64,000 nt of DNA from an uncultured Gammaproteobacteria bacterium (GTDB taxonomy: Bacteria; Pseudomonadota; Gammaproteobacteria; Nitrosococcales; Methylophagaceae). Both the position numbers and the translations under genes were made by a program. Below, piece after piece: positions 38,921-48,391 of the stretch; the stretch's first letter is position 1; every line of letters begins with the position of its first letter. The notes under the pieces were generated by a model, which searched no databases, was not told the origin of the DNA, and saw only the letters and a program-made list of their open reading frames with translations. The stretch lies in NCBI GenBank assembly GCA_905479985.1, contig CAJQOM010000018.1:59902-123901 (forward strand), read 5' to 3'.

Positions 38921-38941
38921 ATAAAGCGACTTAGATTAAAT
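38911..38941. repeat. 12-base direct repeat spanning the mtnP stop
   Basis: CTTAGATTAAAT occurs at 38911-38922 and 38930-38941, a period of 19 bases. The first copy contains the end of mtnP with its TAA. It looks like a local tandem duplication; no function is apparent. Confidence 0.6.
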
Positions 38942-38946
38942 TGGGA

Positions 38947-39519
38947 CTAAAGCGGTGTGAGCTTGAGTAATGCGCCAATATTCGGATGATCAAAGAACTG
39001 TAGTTTACCGCTGCGAACACGGCGGGTTTCTTTAAGATAAGGTCTACGTTCACCGCCAGTATCTGACCATTCTTGATTGTGAATGAAGCGATCTAATTGC
39101 AAATCAACCGTGGCATATAAATAGGTGCCTTTATGTAAACGGATGCGGCCATCAATCAAGGGGCTGCCAATTTTGACAGATTTGGCCTTTGACTTTGTTT
39201 TAATGGGTTGTTTCCATGACTGATGATAATGCACTTGATAGCGTGATGAATTTCTTAATTTCGCAGCCGAATCCGTTAAGGTACTGTTGGCTGCAGGTTG
39301 AATAAAATCATTGGTTGATCCAGGCGAGAAAGAGGCCCCAGGGACCCTTGCAACTGGTGCTAACTCATCGCTGACCGAGTTAAGCTGTTCAAAGACAATT
39401 AACTCAACGTGATACCACTGCTCAGCAAAACTGATCTGACTGAAGGTCAAAAAACCAGCAAAGCCAATGGTTTTCAGTAATTGAAGGAATAAGGTCGTGC
39501 TACGTCTGCATTTTTTCAT
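38947..39519 (-). CDS. CsiV-like periplasmic protein
   Basis: A 190-residue exported protein. After the signal peptide the mature start WYHVELIVFEQLNSV is the CsiV family signature. Later it has GTYLYATVDLQL and a C-terminal RRVRSGKLQFFDHPNIGALL, as in the family. CsiV helps activate the peptidoglycan synthase PBP1a through LpoA in Vibrio. The gene beside a MTIP gene recalls the Pseudomonas order around PA3003-PA3004. The ATG at 39519 is preferred to a TTG at 39546. Confidence 0.8.
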   Translation of the reverse strand: MKKCRRSTTLFLQLLKTIGFAGFLTFSQISFAEQWYHVELIVFEQLNSVSDELAPVARVPGASFSPGSTNDFIQPAANSTLTDSAAKLRNSSRYQVHYHQSWKQPIKTKSKAKSVKIGSPLIDGRIRLHKGTYLYATVDLQLDRFIHNQEWSDTGGERRPYLKETRRVRSGKLQFFDHPNIGALLKLTPL

Positions 39520-39630
39520 GGGGACTATTGTGCTATTGACGGGCAAAAATGTCCAAGGGAAATCATAAAACTGCCTTAATTTGCTGTTATTATAGGGTTA
39601 TAAATCATATGGAATAATTAGGTGGAACAG

Positions 39631-40554
39631 ATGTTGGGATTTTCTGAATTTGCAATAGCAGTACTATTCTTTGTTATCGTCGCGATTTTCATGGGTGTGA
39701 AATCGGTACAACAAGGGCGAGAATATACTGTAGAGCGCTTTGGTCGTTATACACGAACATTGAGGCCAGGCCTGCGTTTCATCGTGCCAGTCATGGACAG
39801 TGTTGGTGCCAAAATCAATATGATGGAACAAGTATTGGATGTGCAATCGCAAGAAATTATCACTAAAGATAATGCCATGGTCAGAGTCGATGGTGTGGTG
39901 TTCTTTCAAGTCGTTGATGCGGCGAAGGCAGCTTATGAAGTTAACAACCTCAATAATGCCATTTTAAACTTGACCATGACCAATATCCGGACCGTAATGG
40001 GGTCGATGGACTTAGATGAGTTGCTATCAAAAAGGGATGAAATTAACGCGCGTTTATTAAATGTAGTGGACGATGCAACGACGCCTTGGGGCGTTAAAGT
40101 GACTCGGATTGAGATTAAAGACATTGCACCGCCGGCAGATTTAGTTGAGGCCATGGGCCGTCAAATGAAAGCTGAACGTGAAAAAAGGGCTAATATCCTT
40201 GAAGCAGAAGGGTTTCGCCAAGCTGAAATCTTAAAAGCAGAAGGTGAAAAGCAAGCGGTAGTATTGGATGCTGAAGGTCGTCGTGAAGCCGCGTTTCGTG
40301 ATGCAGAAGCCCGCGAGCGTCTAGCTGAAGCCGAAGCGAAAGCAACCACAATGGTATCAGATGCGATAGCTGGCGGTAATGTGCAAGCCGTGAACTACTT
40401 TGTTGCCCAGAAATACGTTGAAGCCTTAAAAGATATGGCGTCAGCGGATAATCATAAAGTGATCTTCATGCCGTTAGAAGCAAGTAATCTGATGGGGTCA
40501 TTAGGCGGTATTGCCGAGTTAGCAAAAGATGCTTTTGGTAACAAAGGAGCCTAA
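39631..40554 (+). CDS. SPFH/band 7 membrane protein (QmcA/stomatin type)
   Basis: A 307-residue protein with an N-terminal membrane anchor ([17 protein letters not shown]). The SPFH domain ([19 protein letters not shown] to about residue 200) is followed by an Ala/Glu-rich coiled coil ([19 protein letters not shown]). These scaffold proteins oligomerise and work with FtsH or NfeD partners. The ATG at 39631 follows AGGTGG closely; a GTG at 39622 is the alternative. The NfeD gene follows with a 1-base gap. Confidence 0.93.
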   Translation: MLGFSEFAIAVLFFVIVAIFMGVKSVQQGREYTVERFGRYTRTLRPGLRFIVPVMDSVGAKINMMEQVLDVQSQEIITKDNAMVRVDGVVFFQVVDAAKAAYEVNNLNNAILNLTMTNIRTVMGSMDLDELLSKRDEINARLLNVVDDATTPWGVKVTRIEIKDIAPPADLVEAMGRQMKAEREKRANILEAEGFRQAEILKAEGEKQAVVLDAEGRREAAFRDAEARERLAEAEAKATTMVSDAIAGGNVQAVNYFVAQKYVEALKDMASADNHKVIFMPLEASNLMGSLGGIAELAKDAFGNKGA

Positions 40555-40555
40555 T

Positions 40556-40996
40556 ATGCCATTTGTTTTAGATTATTGGCATTGGTATATTCTTGGTGTG
40601 GCTTTGGTGACGATAGAGATGCTGGCACCAACATTTTTTGCATTATGGGTGGGCATTTCAGCCTTTTTGACTGGTACTATTCTTTACTTTGTGCCGTCAT
40701 TAGCGTGGGAATACCAAGTGCTGATATTTGCGGTGCTTTCCATTGCGAGTGTACTGACATGGCACCAATATTATGTCAAAAACCCCATTGCAACCGATGA
40801 GCCATTATTAAACCGCCGAGGTGAACAATATATTGGCCGGATCATTACGATCAAAGTGCCGATTGAAGATGGTCATGGCAAAATAAGCATTGATGATTCA
40901 ACATGGAAGATAAGAGGCCCAAATTGTCCGATTGGCACTAAGGTCAAACTCACCGCTTTAAACAATGTCATTTTTGATGTCGACATCGTCGAGTAG
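40556..40996 (+). CDS. NfeD-family membrane protein
   Basis: A 146-residue protein with transmembrane helices in the first 75 residues (WYILGVALVTIEMLAPTFFA). A soluble C-terminal OB-fold domain runs from LLNRRGEQYIGRIITI to NNVIFDVDIVE. It is the usual partner of the SPFH protein encoded immediately upstream. The ATG at 40556 follows AAAGGAGC. Function: membrane organisation, mechanism unclear. Confidence 0.92.
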   Translation: MPFVLDYWHWYILGVALVTIEMLAPTFFALWVGISAFLTGTILYFVPSLAWEYQVLIFAVLSIASVLTWHQYYVKNPIATDEPLLNRRGEQYIGRIITIKVPIEDGHGKISIDDSTWKIRGPNCPIGTKVKLTALNNVIFDVDIVE

Positions 40997-41013
40997 CAAT
41001 ACATCCTAAAGCA

Positions 41014-42204
41014 ATGACGGCATTTTTTAATACGGGACTGACTCAACAACAATTCCTCGATCAATACTGGCAAAAGAAACCGTTACTGATTCGTCAAGCG
41101 TTTGCTAATTTTGAATCTCCTATTAGCCCGGATGAATTAGCCGGCTTAGCCTCTGAGGCTGATATCGAGTCACGCTTAATTGTTGAGAAAGGGTCAGCGT
41201 CATCTTGGCAAGTATCGCATGGGCCATTTAGTGACCAAGATTTCACTGATTTACCCAAAAGCCATTGGACACTATTGGTACAAGATGTCGACAAACATGT
41301 GCCAGAAACTCAGCCTCTGCTAACGCCATTTCAATTTATTCCTAACTGGCGCCGTGATGATTTGATGATCAGCTATGCCCCTATAGGCGGTTCTGTCGGA
41401 CCGCATACCGATGGTTATGATGTCTTCTTATTGCAAGGCTTAGGCACACGGAAATGGCAAGTCACAGACAAAGCATTACACGATACGCCCTTAATAGAAG
41501 GTATCGATTTACAAGTGTTGTCTGAGTTTGAACATGCTGATGAGTGGTTACTAGCACCGGGAGACATGCTTTATTTACCGCCGCACTTTGGCCATCATGG
41601 CGTGGCAATGAATGATTGCATGACCTTTTCGATCGGCTTTCGTGCACCAAAACAAACGGAAGCGATGGATGCGGTGTTGAACGAGTTGCTCGAACAAGGC
41701 TTAGCAAAGCGGCATTATAATGATCCTGATTTGCAAGTGGTTAAACACGATCATGAAATTGGGCCACAGGCAGTAGAAAACCTCAAACAACTGCTTCATC
41801 AAACTATTGATGATGCAGAGCCAGTATTGCTCAATACATTGGGAAAACTAGTGACAGAAACTAAGCCCAGTTTAATAGATTTAGCTGATGCGTTGTTTTC
41901 TGAGTCAATATCATCGCAAGAGGTGATGAAGCAGTTTGACCAAGGTGACACTTTGCAGAAAAGTCCTTATCATCGCTTTGCATGGGCGAAAAATGGGATG
42001 GGTGGCGATATCTTTGTCGCCGGCGAAGTATACCGATTGGCGCAATGCCAGCGCGAACACTTAATACTGTTAGCTGACAATCCGGAAATAACGCAACGTG
42101 ATTGGCAGCAGCTTAGTTCTGAACCGGAGGCCGTAGCAACCTTATGTTTACTAATTGCTGAGGGTGCTTGGCTTTGGCAAACACCGGGAGATACAATTAA
42201 CTAA
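41014..42204 (+). CDS. roxA: Ribosomal oxygenase, RoxA/YcfD-type JmjC protein
   Basis: A 396-residue Fe(II)/2-oxoglutarate oxygenase. Iron ligands are His131 and Asp133 in GSVGPHTDGYDVF, with a third His in YLPPHFGHHGVA. The N-terminus FLDQYWQKKPLLIRQAF and the winged-helix C-terminus fit RoxA, which hydroxylates an arginine of ribosomal protein L16 (uL16). It is 17 bases after the NfeD gene and overlaps the convergent zinc-ribbon gene by 4 bases. Confidence 0.92.
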   Translation: MTAFFNTGLTQQQFLDQYWQKKPLLIRQAFANFESPISPDELAGLASEADIESRLIVEKGSASSWQVSHGPFSDQDFTDLPKSHWTLLVQDVDKHVPETQPLLTPFQFIPNWRRDDLMISYAPIGGSVGPHTDGYDVFLLQGLGTRKWQVTDKALHDTPLIEGIDLQVLSEFEHADEWLLAPGDMLYLPPHFGHHGVAMNDCMTFSIGFRAPKQTEAMDAVLNELLEQGLAKRHYNDPDLQVVKHDHEIGPQAVENLKQLLHQTIDDAEPVLLNTLGKLVTETKPSLIDLADALFSESISSQEVMKQFDQGDTLQKSPYHRFAWAKNGMGGDIFVAGEVYRLAQCQREHLILLADNPEITQRDWQQLSSEPEAVATLCLLIAEGAWLWQTPGDTIN

Positions 42205-42716
42205 CGTCGTTTGGTACGGACAAAGACGGTCTTATGGCATTTCGGACAGGGCGGAATGCGACTTGTTTTGGTGAAGTGCAATAGCATCTCGCATTGCTGA
42301 CACGTCAAAGTACCGAGCCGCGTTAACTCACCGGTGTGATATTCCTGAGCTCGTTTGGCTTGGTCTGCAAGTTGCGTGAGTTGAATGCCTGTTTTATCGG
42401 CAACGTGTGAAAAAGCATCTAATAGACGATCTTCAATTAACTCAATATCAAAACTAACCCAACTTGAAATAGCCTCACCAGATTGTGATAAATGGGATGC
42501 TAGGGCACTGACATCTCGATGTAAGTACTTGGCTAATTTATCGGCTTCTTCTTGTGTTAGCTCTTTTAGCTCAATTGCTTGGTGCTTGGCTTTATCGATA
42601 TGAGTTTGCAAGGCGGGAAGCGCGTGTTGTTCAGTATTCTTGATGAGATGGTGAACACGTTCCATCATCGTGTCATAGGCAGCAATCAGTTTTTGCTCAA
42701 GGTTCTGTTCGGACAT
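42201..42716 (-). CDS. Zinc-ribbon protein (DUF1451, YbeL-like)
   Basis: A 171-residue protein. Residues 1-130 are helical with Lys/Glu-rich segments. The C-terminus has a zinc ribbon with CQQCEMLL and CPKCHKTVF (two CXXC pairs), then a basic tail RTKRR. The family includes E. coli YbeL, of unknown function. Good SD-like GGAGTGATG precedes the start. Confidence 0.85.
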   Translation of the reverse strand: MSEQNLEQKLIAAYDTMMERVHHLIKNTEQHALPALQTHIDKAKHQAIELKELTQEEADKLAKYLHRDVSALASHLSQSGEAISSWVSFDIELIEDRLLDAFSHVADKTGIQLTQLADQAKRAQEYHTGELTRLGTLTCQQCEMLLHFTKTSRIPPCPKCHKTVFVRTKRR

Positions 42717-42843
42717 GACATCACTCCTTTATACAGGCAACCACAAGTTTAATTTACCACATATTCAGCCGCTAGAGTCAATAAGAGGCCAAACAGGAAT
42801 GATGATTGAATGAAGAAGGTAAATGGCGCGCGATTAACAGAAA

Positions 42844-43197
42844 TTACTGAGAACGCGATTTCACATTACTGATAAAAGAGTTATGTAGCTTAATGGTGAA
42901 GTCTTTACCTTCAAGGCGTAGATTCACCTTCTGGTGACCAATAGCCATCACTTCAGCACCCCGAATAGTGTCGCCCACTTCAAGCCGTTTGCCATTAATC
43001 ATTGCAATGCGTTGATAAGGTGAAAAGAGCGTCGTATTGAGCGTCCATTCGCGTTTGGCCGCTGTTTCTTGCTGATCTAATGGTTGGGTGACCGATGCGG
43101 AATAGCCGGTGGGCCGAGTTGGATCGACGAGATCTTCTGCCGTAGAAGAAAAGGGCATAAGGTACGCTAACAAAATGAAATATTTAATATTATTCAT
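42844..43197 (-). CDS. mshK: MSHA pilus biogenesis protein MshK-like
   Basis: A 117-residue exported protein with a short signal (FILLAYLMPFSSTA), then the pattern LVDPTRPTGY typical of MshK/PilP-like proteins and a GspC-like half RIAMINGKRLEVGDTI...VNLRLEGKDF. It likely links the inner-membrane MshIJ complex to the secretin. The last gene of the block; the expected secretin mshL does not follow. The ATG at 43197 sits right after the mshJ stop. Confidence 0.78.
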   Translation of the reverse strand: MNNIKYFILLAYLMPFSSTAEDLVDPTRPTGYSASVTQPLDQQETAAKREWTLNTTLFSPYQRIAMINGKRLEVGDTIRGAEVMAIGHQKVNLRLEGKDFTIKLHNSFISNVKSRSQ

Positions 43198-43198
43198 A

Positions 43199-43876
43199 TT
43201 ATAAGCCAATCCAATGTTTGTCTGTGCTCACGGTTAAAACACGAAGTGTAATCTCTGCATTAGGGTAACTTGTTACGCGATAATGCAATGTATCCCAAAA
43301 TAATTCCCACCCGGTATTTTCTAATTCAGTTAAATAATCATAGAGTTGTTGATAGCTCCCAGAAAGCTTGATCGTGGCAGCATGTTCATATAACAATGTC
43401 TTCGCCTGATCTTCAGTGCCGACAGCATCTGGATCAATACTGATAGAAATATCTTTAACGGGTTCATTATTAACCGAGAGGACTTTTAAACCATCGGTAT
43501 TGGCTAATAAATTTCTCAATAATGCTGTAATTTGGGTAGGAGGTACTAGCCGATTAAGTTTATCTTCAATTTGTGCCGTTTTTTGTTTTAATTCAGCTTC
43601 AGTATTGGCAACTGCTTCTTTGGCTCGTTGATGAACCGCTTTTTCTTTGACAAGCTGTGCTGTCACTTCAGTGATTTGAGTTTCTACGCTTTGGCGTTCA
43701 GAGACAAGGTTATTTTGCGTATTCTTCATGTCCTTAATGTCATTATCATGTCGGCTCAATAATAACGTGTCACCGATAAAGAAAATAACACCACAGGCGA
43801 CAACGAGTACTAATATCCGTTCGCGTAAGGACAAACTATGTAAATACTGTGTAGCAGTTTGGATCATTTCGTTCAT
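43199..43876 (-). CDS. mshJ: MSHA pilus biogenesis protein MshJ-like (PilO/GspM fold)
   Basis: A 225-residue bitopic protein: one transmembrane helix (RILVLVVACGVIFFIGDTLLL), a long coiled coil (residues about 45-105) and a PilO/GspM-like ferredoxin domain ending RVLTVSTDKHWIGL. It belongs to the inner-membrane alignment complex of a type IV pilus. Its start overlaps the PilN-like gene by 1 base. Confidence 0.8.
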   Translation of the reverse strand: MNEMIQTATQYLHSLSLRERILVLVVACGVIFFIGDTLLLSRHDNDIKDMKNTQNNLVSERQSVETQITEVTAQLVKEKAVHQRAKEAVANTEAELKQKTAQIEDKLNRLVPPTQITALLRNLLANTDGLKVLSVNNEPVKDISISIDPDAVGTEDQAKTLLYEHAATIKLSGSYQQLYDYLTELENTGWELFWDTLHYRVTSYPNAEITLRVLTVSTDKHWIGL

Positions 43877-44475
43877 TAGCGATCTCCTCCCTGAGTATGC
43901 AGCTCGAAGTCATAAGTCTCGGTATTACTATCAGGACTACTCATTTGGAAAACCGAAAATTGCTTGCCACTAAAAGTAGCGGATTTAGCTAAACTATCGA
44001 TATATTCTGGAATTAGCTCCGATCGCATACTGCTACCCTGAATGGTGATTGATCGACCACCTTCGCGTAGAGAAAAGTTTTTAAGCCAAACCTGATCAAG
44101 ATGCTGCTCACTTAAGCTTTTTAAAGTCGGAGAGAACCCAGTTTGAGGGCTTAAGCTGTCATCTGCAATATGCTTAAGAATCGCTTTTTGCTGTTTAAGT
44201 TGTTTTTGTAAAGAGTCTAATTTAGCTTTCAGTAAAGGTTGTTCGCCATATTGAAGTATTTCTTGCTTAAGCGAATTAGCGTGTTGAGTGGCAGTATTCA
44301 AGGCCTGCTGTTGAGTCGTTAATTGAGCAGCCTGTTCCTCAGAACTTGAGGAAGAGAAAAAACTCGCAACAATAATCAGTGCCAGCAAAGCGGATGCAAT
44401 CAACAGCATTTGGAAGGCATTAAGAATAATGACTTCGGGTTTGAACTCATCTTGATATAAATTAATCTGTTGCAT
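43876..44475 (-). CDS. PilN-like fimbrial assembly protein (MshI2 type)
   Basis: A 199-residue bitopic protein starting MQQINLYQDEFKPE, a PilN-like cytoplasmic tail, then a transmembrane helix (MLLIASALLALIIVASFF), a coiled coil and a periplasmic domain. In several gammaproteobacteria the MshI function is split in an actin-like part and this PilN-like part. It is 2 bases after the actin-like gene. Confidence 0.78.
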   Translation of the reverse strand: MQQINLYQDEFKPEVIILNAFQMLLIASALLALIIVASFFSSSSSEEQAAQLTTQQQALNTATQHANSLKQEILQYGEQPLLKAKLDSLQKQLKQQKAILKHIADDSLSPQTGFSPTLKSLSEQHLDQVWLKNFSLREGGRSITIQGSSMRSELIPEYIDSLAKSATFSGKQFSVFQMSSPDSNTETYDFELHTQGGDR

Positions 44476-44477
44476 GA

Positions 44478-45413
44478 TTATGACTCAACCCTTAAAGCAC
44501 CACCGATCGCCATCAAACAGGCATCGGGCAAGTCGGCAGACTGTTGGGTCGTTTCGATATCAAGCATATCAAACTGACTTGCGGTAATTATTTTGCAATC
44601 AATCCCCAAACGTTGTTGAATCATGTCGTCGAGATTGGCGATGGGCCGGGTGTTGGACATGATGACCAGTTGAGTGACAGGCACTTGACGTGAATAACTT
44701 TCGTAGTACTCGAAGGTACGTTGTAATTCAATGGTGAGTGAATCAACGATAGATTGGCTGTCCAAATCATTGTCAGAAACTTGATTGAGTGTATCAGCAC
44801 CAATATTCGTTAAACGGTTGATATAGATATCATGGTTTAACAACACGCTGATTTTAGCATTGGTATCCCATAGATTGAGAAGGCCCACACTGGTTTCAGG
44901 TGCCAAGCCTTTAATCTTACCAATTAAATTTCTAGCAGCTTGAACAGCAATATCGATAGAAGCAATTTGACATTGTGCACCTAACATCAAGTCGACCCGC
45001 TTTTGTATAACAGATTTACGTGTTGCAACGACTTGTAATGCCATCCCTTCGACCGGCAGCGTAATGTAGTCTAAGACAACATCATCAATGTGGTAATCAA
45101 TTAAGTCTTTGATGTGCCAACGCAAAGCAGACTGTAATTCCGCCTTATCAACCTGAGGCTTCTCCACTTGTAGAAATTCATATTCATCAAGGTTCAGAAC
45201 GAAGTGGCAAGGAGTAGAATCCAGTTGGTGTTTTTTGGATAATTGTGCGAGAACGGTGGGGTGTTCTGTCAAATCACAGGGGTAAAACTGGGCATGGGTT
45301 AGGCGTGCCGTGAGGGGGGCATGATCAATAACTGCAAGTGCAATCCCCCGGGAAGTGACGATAATGCCGGCGACCTTACTATGATTTGGTTTGGCTCTTA
45401 ATGGTAGTACCAT
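44478..45413 (-). CDS. PilM-like MSHA biogenesis protein (MshI1 type)
   Basis: A 311-residue cytoplasmic protein with the actin-like PilM/MshI fold: VAGIIVTSRGIALAVID at the N-terminus, VEKPQVDKAELQSALRWHIK, then VGLLNLWDTNAKISVLL in the second lobe. It binds the cytoplasmic tail of the PilN-like partner. First gene of the four-gene msh block. Confidence 0.78.
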   Translation of the reverse strand: MVLPLRAKPNHSKVAGIIVTSRGIALAVIDHAPLTARLTHAQFYPCDLTEHPTVLAQLSKKHQLDSTPCHFVLNLDEYEFLQVEKPQVDKAELQSALRWHIKDLIDYHIDDVVLDYITLPVEGMALQVVATRKSVIQKRVDLMLGAQCQIASIDIAVQAARNLIGKIKGLAPETSVGLLNLWDTNAKISVLLNHDIYINRLTNIGADTLNQVSDNDLDSQSIVDSLTIELQRTFEYYESYSRQVPVTQLVIMSNTRPIANLDDMIQQRLGIDCKIITASQFDMLDIETTQQSADLPDACLMAIGGALRVES

Positions 45414-45463
45414 TTTCCATCCTTAAGTAATCTGCCGTTGATTTGCTTGAGGGTCAATACACT

Positions 45464-45682
45464 TTATCGTGCACGGTAAGTAATGCGACCTTTACTCAAA
45501 TCATACGGTGTAAGCTGAACAGTGACAGTATCACCCGTCAGAATACGAATATAATTTTTACGCATCTTACCAGAGATGTGTGCTGTCACAACGTGACCGT
45601 TTTCAAGTTCTACGCGAAAAGTTGTATTTGGCATTGTGTCAATAACAGTGCCTTCAAACTCAATATGTTCTTCTTTTGCCAT
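45464..45682 (-). CDS. infA: Translation initiation factor IF-1
   Basis: A 72-residue OB-fold protein, [20 protein letters not shown] at the start and [16 protein letters not shown] at the end, essentially the proteobacterial consensus. It binds the ribosomal A site during initiation. It lies downstream of bpt and aat on the same strand, a common order. Confidence 0.97.
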   Translation of the reverse strand: MAKEEHIEFEGTVIDTMPNTTFRVELENGHVVTAHISGKMRKNYIRILTGDTVTVQLTPYDLSKGRITYRAR

Positions 45683-45751
45683 AAATATCTATCTGTTCTA
45701 CCGGAGTTAAACGACTAGTTTGCCGTAGAATGATTGATTATACAATAGTTT

Positions 45752-46459
45752 TCATGCTTTCAGCGGCTGCCAACGCTGATCAATATAACCTTCCAAACCA
45801 GAAAAACTGGCCTTATAACGCATTTTTTGACAATCCTCAATCCAATAACCTAAGTAGAGGTAAGACAAACCAAGTGATTGCGCTAAAGCAATTTGTTCTA
45901 AGATCGCATAGGTACCAATACTATTAGCCTCGTAATCAGGGTCGAAGAAAGTATAAAAGGCAGACAAGGCATCATCAATGTAATCCGTAACAGCCACACC
46001 GACTAACTGATTCTGATCTCTGAATTCGATAAAGCGCGTATCGCTCCAATAACTAAGCAAAAAATGCTGATAGCTTTCTTCCGTAGGATTATCCATACCA
46101 GCACCGTGATGACGCGCTTTTAAATAGCGGGCGTACAAAGCATAATGTTCAGGATTAAATTTAGCGGGATGATGATGAGATGTCATCGCAGTATTACGTT
46201 TAATACAACGCCGCTGAGAACGGCTGGCTTTAAACTGCGCCACATCAATACGAGCGGGCACACAGGCCGAGCAGGCAGGGCAATGAGGACGATAACTACT
46301 ATTGCCACTGCGTCGGAAGCCCAACTGAATTAACGCGTTATAAAGGGTGTTAGTCATCGGTAGTGATGGATCAGGATACAAATTCTGAGACTGTTGATCT
46401 GATAAGTAAGAACAATCATGTGACTGAGTATCTTGATAAAATTTAACGGATAAACTCAT
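45752..46459 (-). CDS. bpt: Aspartate/glutamate leucyltransferase (arginyltransferase family)
   Basis: A 235-residue N-end-rule enzyme that transfers leucine to N-terminal Asp or Glu. Conserved features: CSYLSDQQSQNLYPDPS, GFRRSGNSSYRPHCPACSAC (cysteines), YLGYWIEDCQKMRYKASF. Start overlaps the aat stop by 4 bases, so the two transferases of the leucine N-degron pathway are coupled. Confidence 0.93.
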   Translation of the reverse strand: MSLSVKFYQDTQSHDCSYLSDQQSQNLYPDPSLPMTNTLYNALIQLGFRRSGNSSYRPHCPACSACVPARIDVAQFKASRSQRRCIKRNTAMTSHHHPAKFNPEHYALYARYLKARHHGAGMDNPTEESYQHFLLSYWSDTRFIEFRDQNQLVGVAVTDYIDDALSAFYTFFDPDYEANSIGTYAILEQIALAQSLGLSYLYLGYWIEDCQKMRYKASFSGLEGYIDQRWQPLKA

Positions 46460-47172
46460 TGGGCTAAGTACAGTTCAGGTTTGATTTTCCAAGCCTCATC
46501 GCTAGCCGGGAGAGCGCTGAGACGTGCTACCTCAGCGACAAAGTCAGCCCGAATAATTTCTTCCGCGCCCATAGAAGCAAGATGATCTGAGTGAAGCTGA
46601 CAATCTATTAGGGGCACACCCCAAAAGGCCAAGTGCTGACACAATGTGACCAGCGCAATCTTCGAACTGTCACGGGCCGCACTAAACATAGATTCACCGA
46701 AGAAGACACGGCCAATAGCCACGCCGTATAAACCACCAACGAGTGTGTCGCCATCCCAACATTCGACACTGTGCGCATGACCGTGTCGATGTAATTCACT
46801 ATAAGCAATGACCATTTCAGGATGGATCCAAGTTCCCTCGTCGGAAGCATCGCCAGCCTGTCTAGGTGCGGCACAGGCTTGCATTACTTCGGGAAAAGCC
46901 TGATCAAAGGTGACCTGATAAGGTGATTGTCTTAATGTTTTTCGTAAGCTTTTAGATATTTTGACTTGATTGGTATACAACACCATACGGGGATCAGGGC
47001 TCCACCATAAAATCGGATTATCGCGATTAAACCAAGGGAAAATACCCTGCTGATAGGCGGCAAGTAACCGTTGATAAGATAAATCCCCACCGGCTGCAAG
47101 CAAGCCATCAGGCAATGCCTCACTAAGAGGAGGAAAGCGATAATCATCTTGTTGTAGCCAAGCAAGGCCCAT
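46456..47172 (-). CDS. aat: Leucyl/phenylalanyl-tRNA-protein transferase
   Basis: A 238-residue enzyme adding Leu/Phe to N-terminal Lys or Arg, marking proteins for ClpS/ClpAP. Motifs: LLAAGGDLSYQRLLAAYQQG, FPWFNRDNPILWWSPDPRMV, GESMFSAARDSSKIAL and DCQLHSDHLASMG. The ATG at 47172 is chosen since E. coli Aat aligns from there (MGLAWLQQ); an upstream start at 47223 would overlap the HDOD gene by 47 bases. Confidence 0.94.
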   Translation of the reverse strand: MGLAWLQQDDYRFPPLSEALPDGLLAAGGDLSYQRLLAAYQQGIFPWFNRDNPILWWSPDPRMVLYTNQVKISKSLRKTLRQSPYQVTFDQAFPEVMQACAAPRQAGDASDEGTWIHPEMVIAYSELHRHGHAHSVECWDGDTLVGGLYGVAIGRVFFGESMFSAARDSSKIALVTLCQHLAFWGVPLIDCQLHSDHLASMGAEEIIRADFVAEVARLSALPASDEAWKIKPELYLAQ

Positions 47173-47176
47173 TTTA

Positions 47177-48364
47177 TTAGCTTGCGAGTTGGGCGTTAAG
47201 CTCTTTAGACCAATAAAGGGCATCTAAATAAACATGTGCCATTATTTCAGTTGGGATAGGTGAGCTAGCCAAGGCTTCCCAATTGCCTTGTTCATAATTT
47301 AACGTATCACGCAAAGCCTGACCTGCAGCACCTTCGTGTTTCAACAAGGCGTCTTTTAATTCAGGTGATAATGGCAGTTTTTCGATCAAAGTGGGCAATG
47401 GATTATCCACTAAAGCATCGAGGGTTGAGAACAGCCCAGCAGCAAAAAACAGGTCTGGTTGACCCTTATAATGTTTGGCTAATAATTCACACATTCTAGC
47501 GCGAGTCATCGCAACGACGCGTAATTCGACGGGTTTATCATCAATACCTGACAAACCTAATAAACTAGCCCAAGTTTTGATTTTGTTTTGGCCTAACATC
47601 ACAATCGCTTGCTGCGTGCTACTGACTTCACGTGGCAAACCGAAAAAGGCGGAATTAATTAAACGCAGGAGTTTATAACTCAATGCCACATCTTGATTAA
47701 CAGTATCAGCCAATTCTTCTGCTTCTATCTCAGGGTTTTGCAACTTTACCAATAGCTCTGTTAACGTTTGCAGTGAAGGCGAGATCTTTTTGCGATCTGA
47801 AATCGAAGGAAAAGTATAAAAAGCACCTTGGCAAAAATCGAACTCACTGGTTTTACATAAGCCATAATCACTTTGGTCATTGACGCCAAGCGCTGCTATT
47901 TGGCTGTGATGAGATTGCCATTCAGATAAATTGGCTTCTAATGCTTCGATATTATGCTGTTGCAGATCGACTAACAGCAGTTCGTCTTGATTACCATCGG
48001 CACCATTTTCGGCGTGGCGAGCAAAACGAAAGCGTGCGTTGTCAGAGACTACCGGTATATCTTGTTCTTGCAACACAAAGGTATAATCCAATGTAGAAGC
48101 ACGACCGTCTGATAAGGCGTCACGCCAAGAAGCAGGAATAGACAATAAGGTTTTACGATGCTCACTGAGCGTAGGCAAAATATCGCTCAGTTCAGATAAG
48201 AAAGCCGGCACTTCGGCATCATTGGGCAATAAGTTGCCTTCCTTATCTAAAAAAGTGAAGTGATAGCTATCGACATCAAGTCGGTTGGTAATAAAGAGGG
48301 GCTGGCGATGAATTAAACCTCGAAATTGTTTTAATAATTCGAATGGCGATTGTTCATTTGACAT
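47177..48364 (-). CDS. EAL-like/HDOD signalling protein
   Basis: A 395-residue protein. The N-terminal half resembles a degenerate EAL domain (no intact catalytic motif seen). The C-terminal half is an HDOD domain: DTVNQDVALSYKLLRLINSA (residues about 220-240), PREVSSTQQAIVMLG and LLGLSGIDDKP. It fits the YuxH-type family of unknown signalling role. The ATG at 48364 follows AAAGAG by 8-10 bases. Confidence 0.85.
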   Translation of the reverse strand: MSNEQSPFELLKQFRGLIHRQPLFITNRLDVDSYHFTFLDKEGNLLPNDAEVPAFLSELSDILPTLSEHRKTLLSIPASWRDALSDGRASTLDYTFVLQEQDIPVVSDNARFRFARHAENGADGNQDELLLVDLQQHNIEALEANLSEWQSHHSQIAALGVNDQSDYGLCKTSEFDFCQGAFYTFPSISDRKKISPSLQTLTELLVKLQNPEIEAEELADTVNQDVALSYKLLRLINSAFFGLPREVSSTQQAIVMLGQNKIKTWASLLGLSGIDDKPVELRVVAMTRARMCELLAKHYKGQPDLFFAAGLFSTLDALVDNPLPTLIEKLPLSPELKDALLKHEGAAGQALRDTLNYEQGNWEALASSPIPTEIMAHVYLDALYWSKELNAQLAS

Positions 48365-48391
48365 AGTCACAGCTCTTTCTGATTTCGAGAA

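Noticed and set aside
47173..47223. Upstream start for aat
   Set aside because: It would overlap the HDOD gene by 47 bases and add residues not found in Aat proteins.
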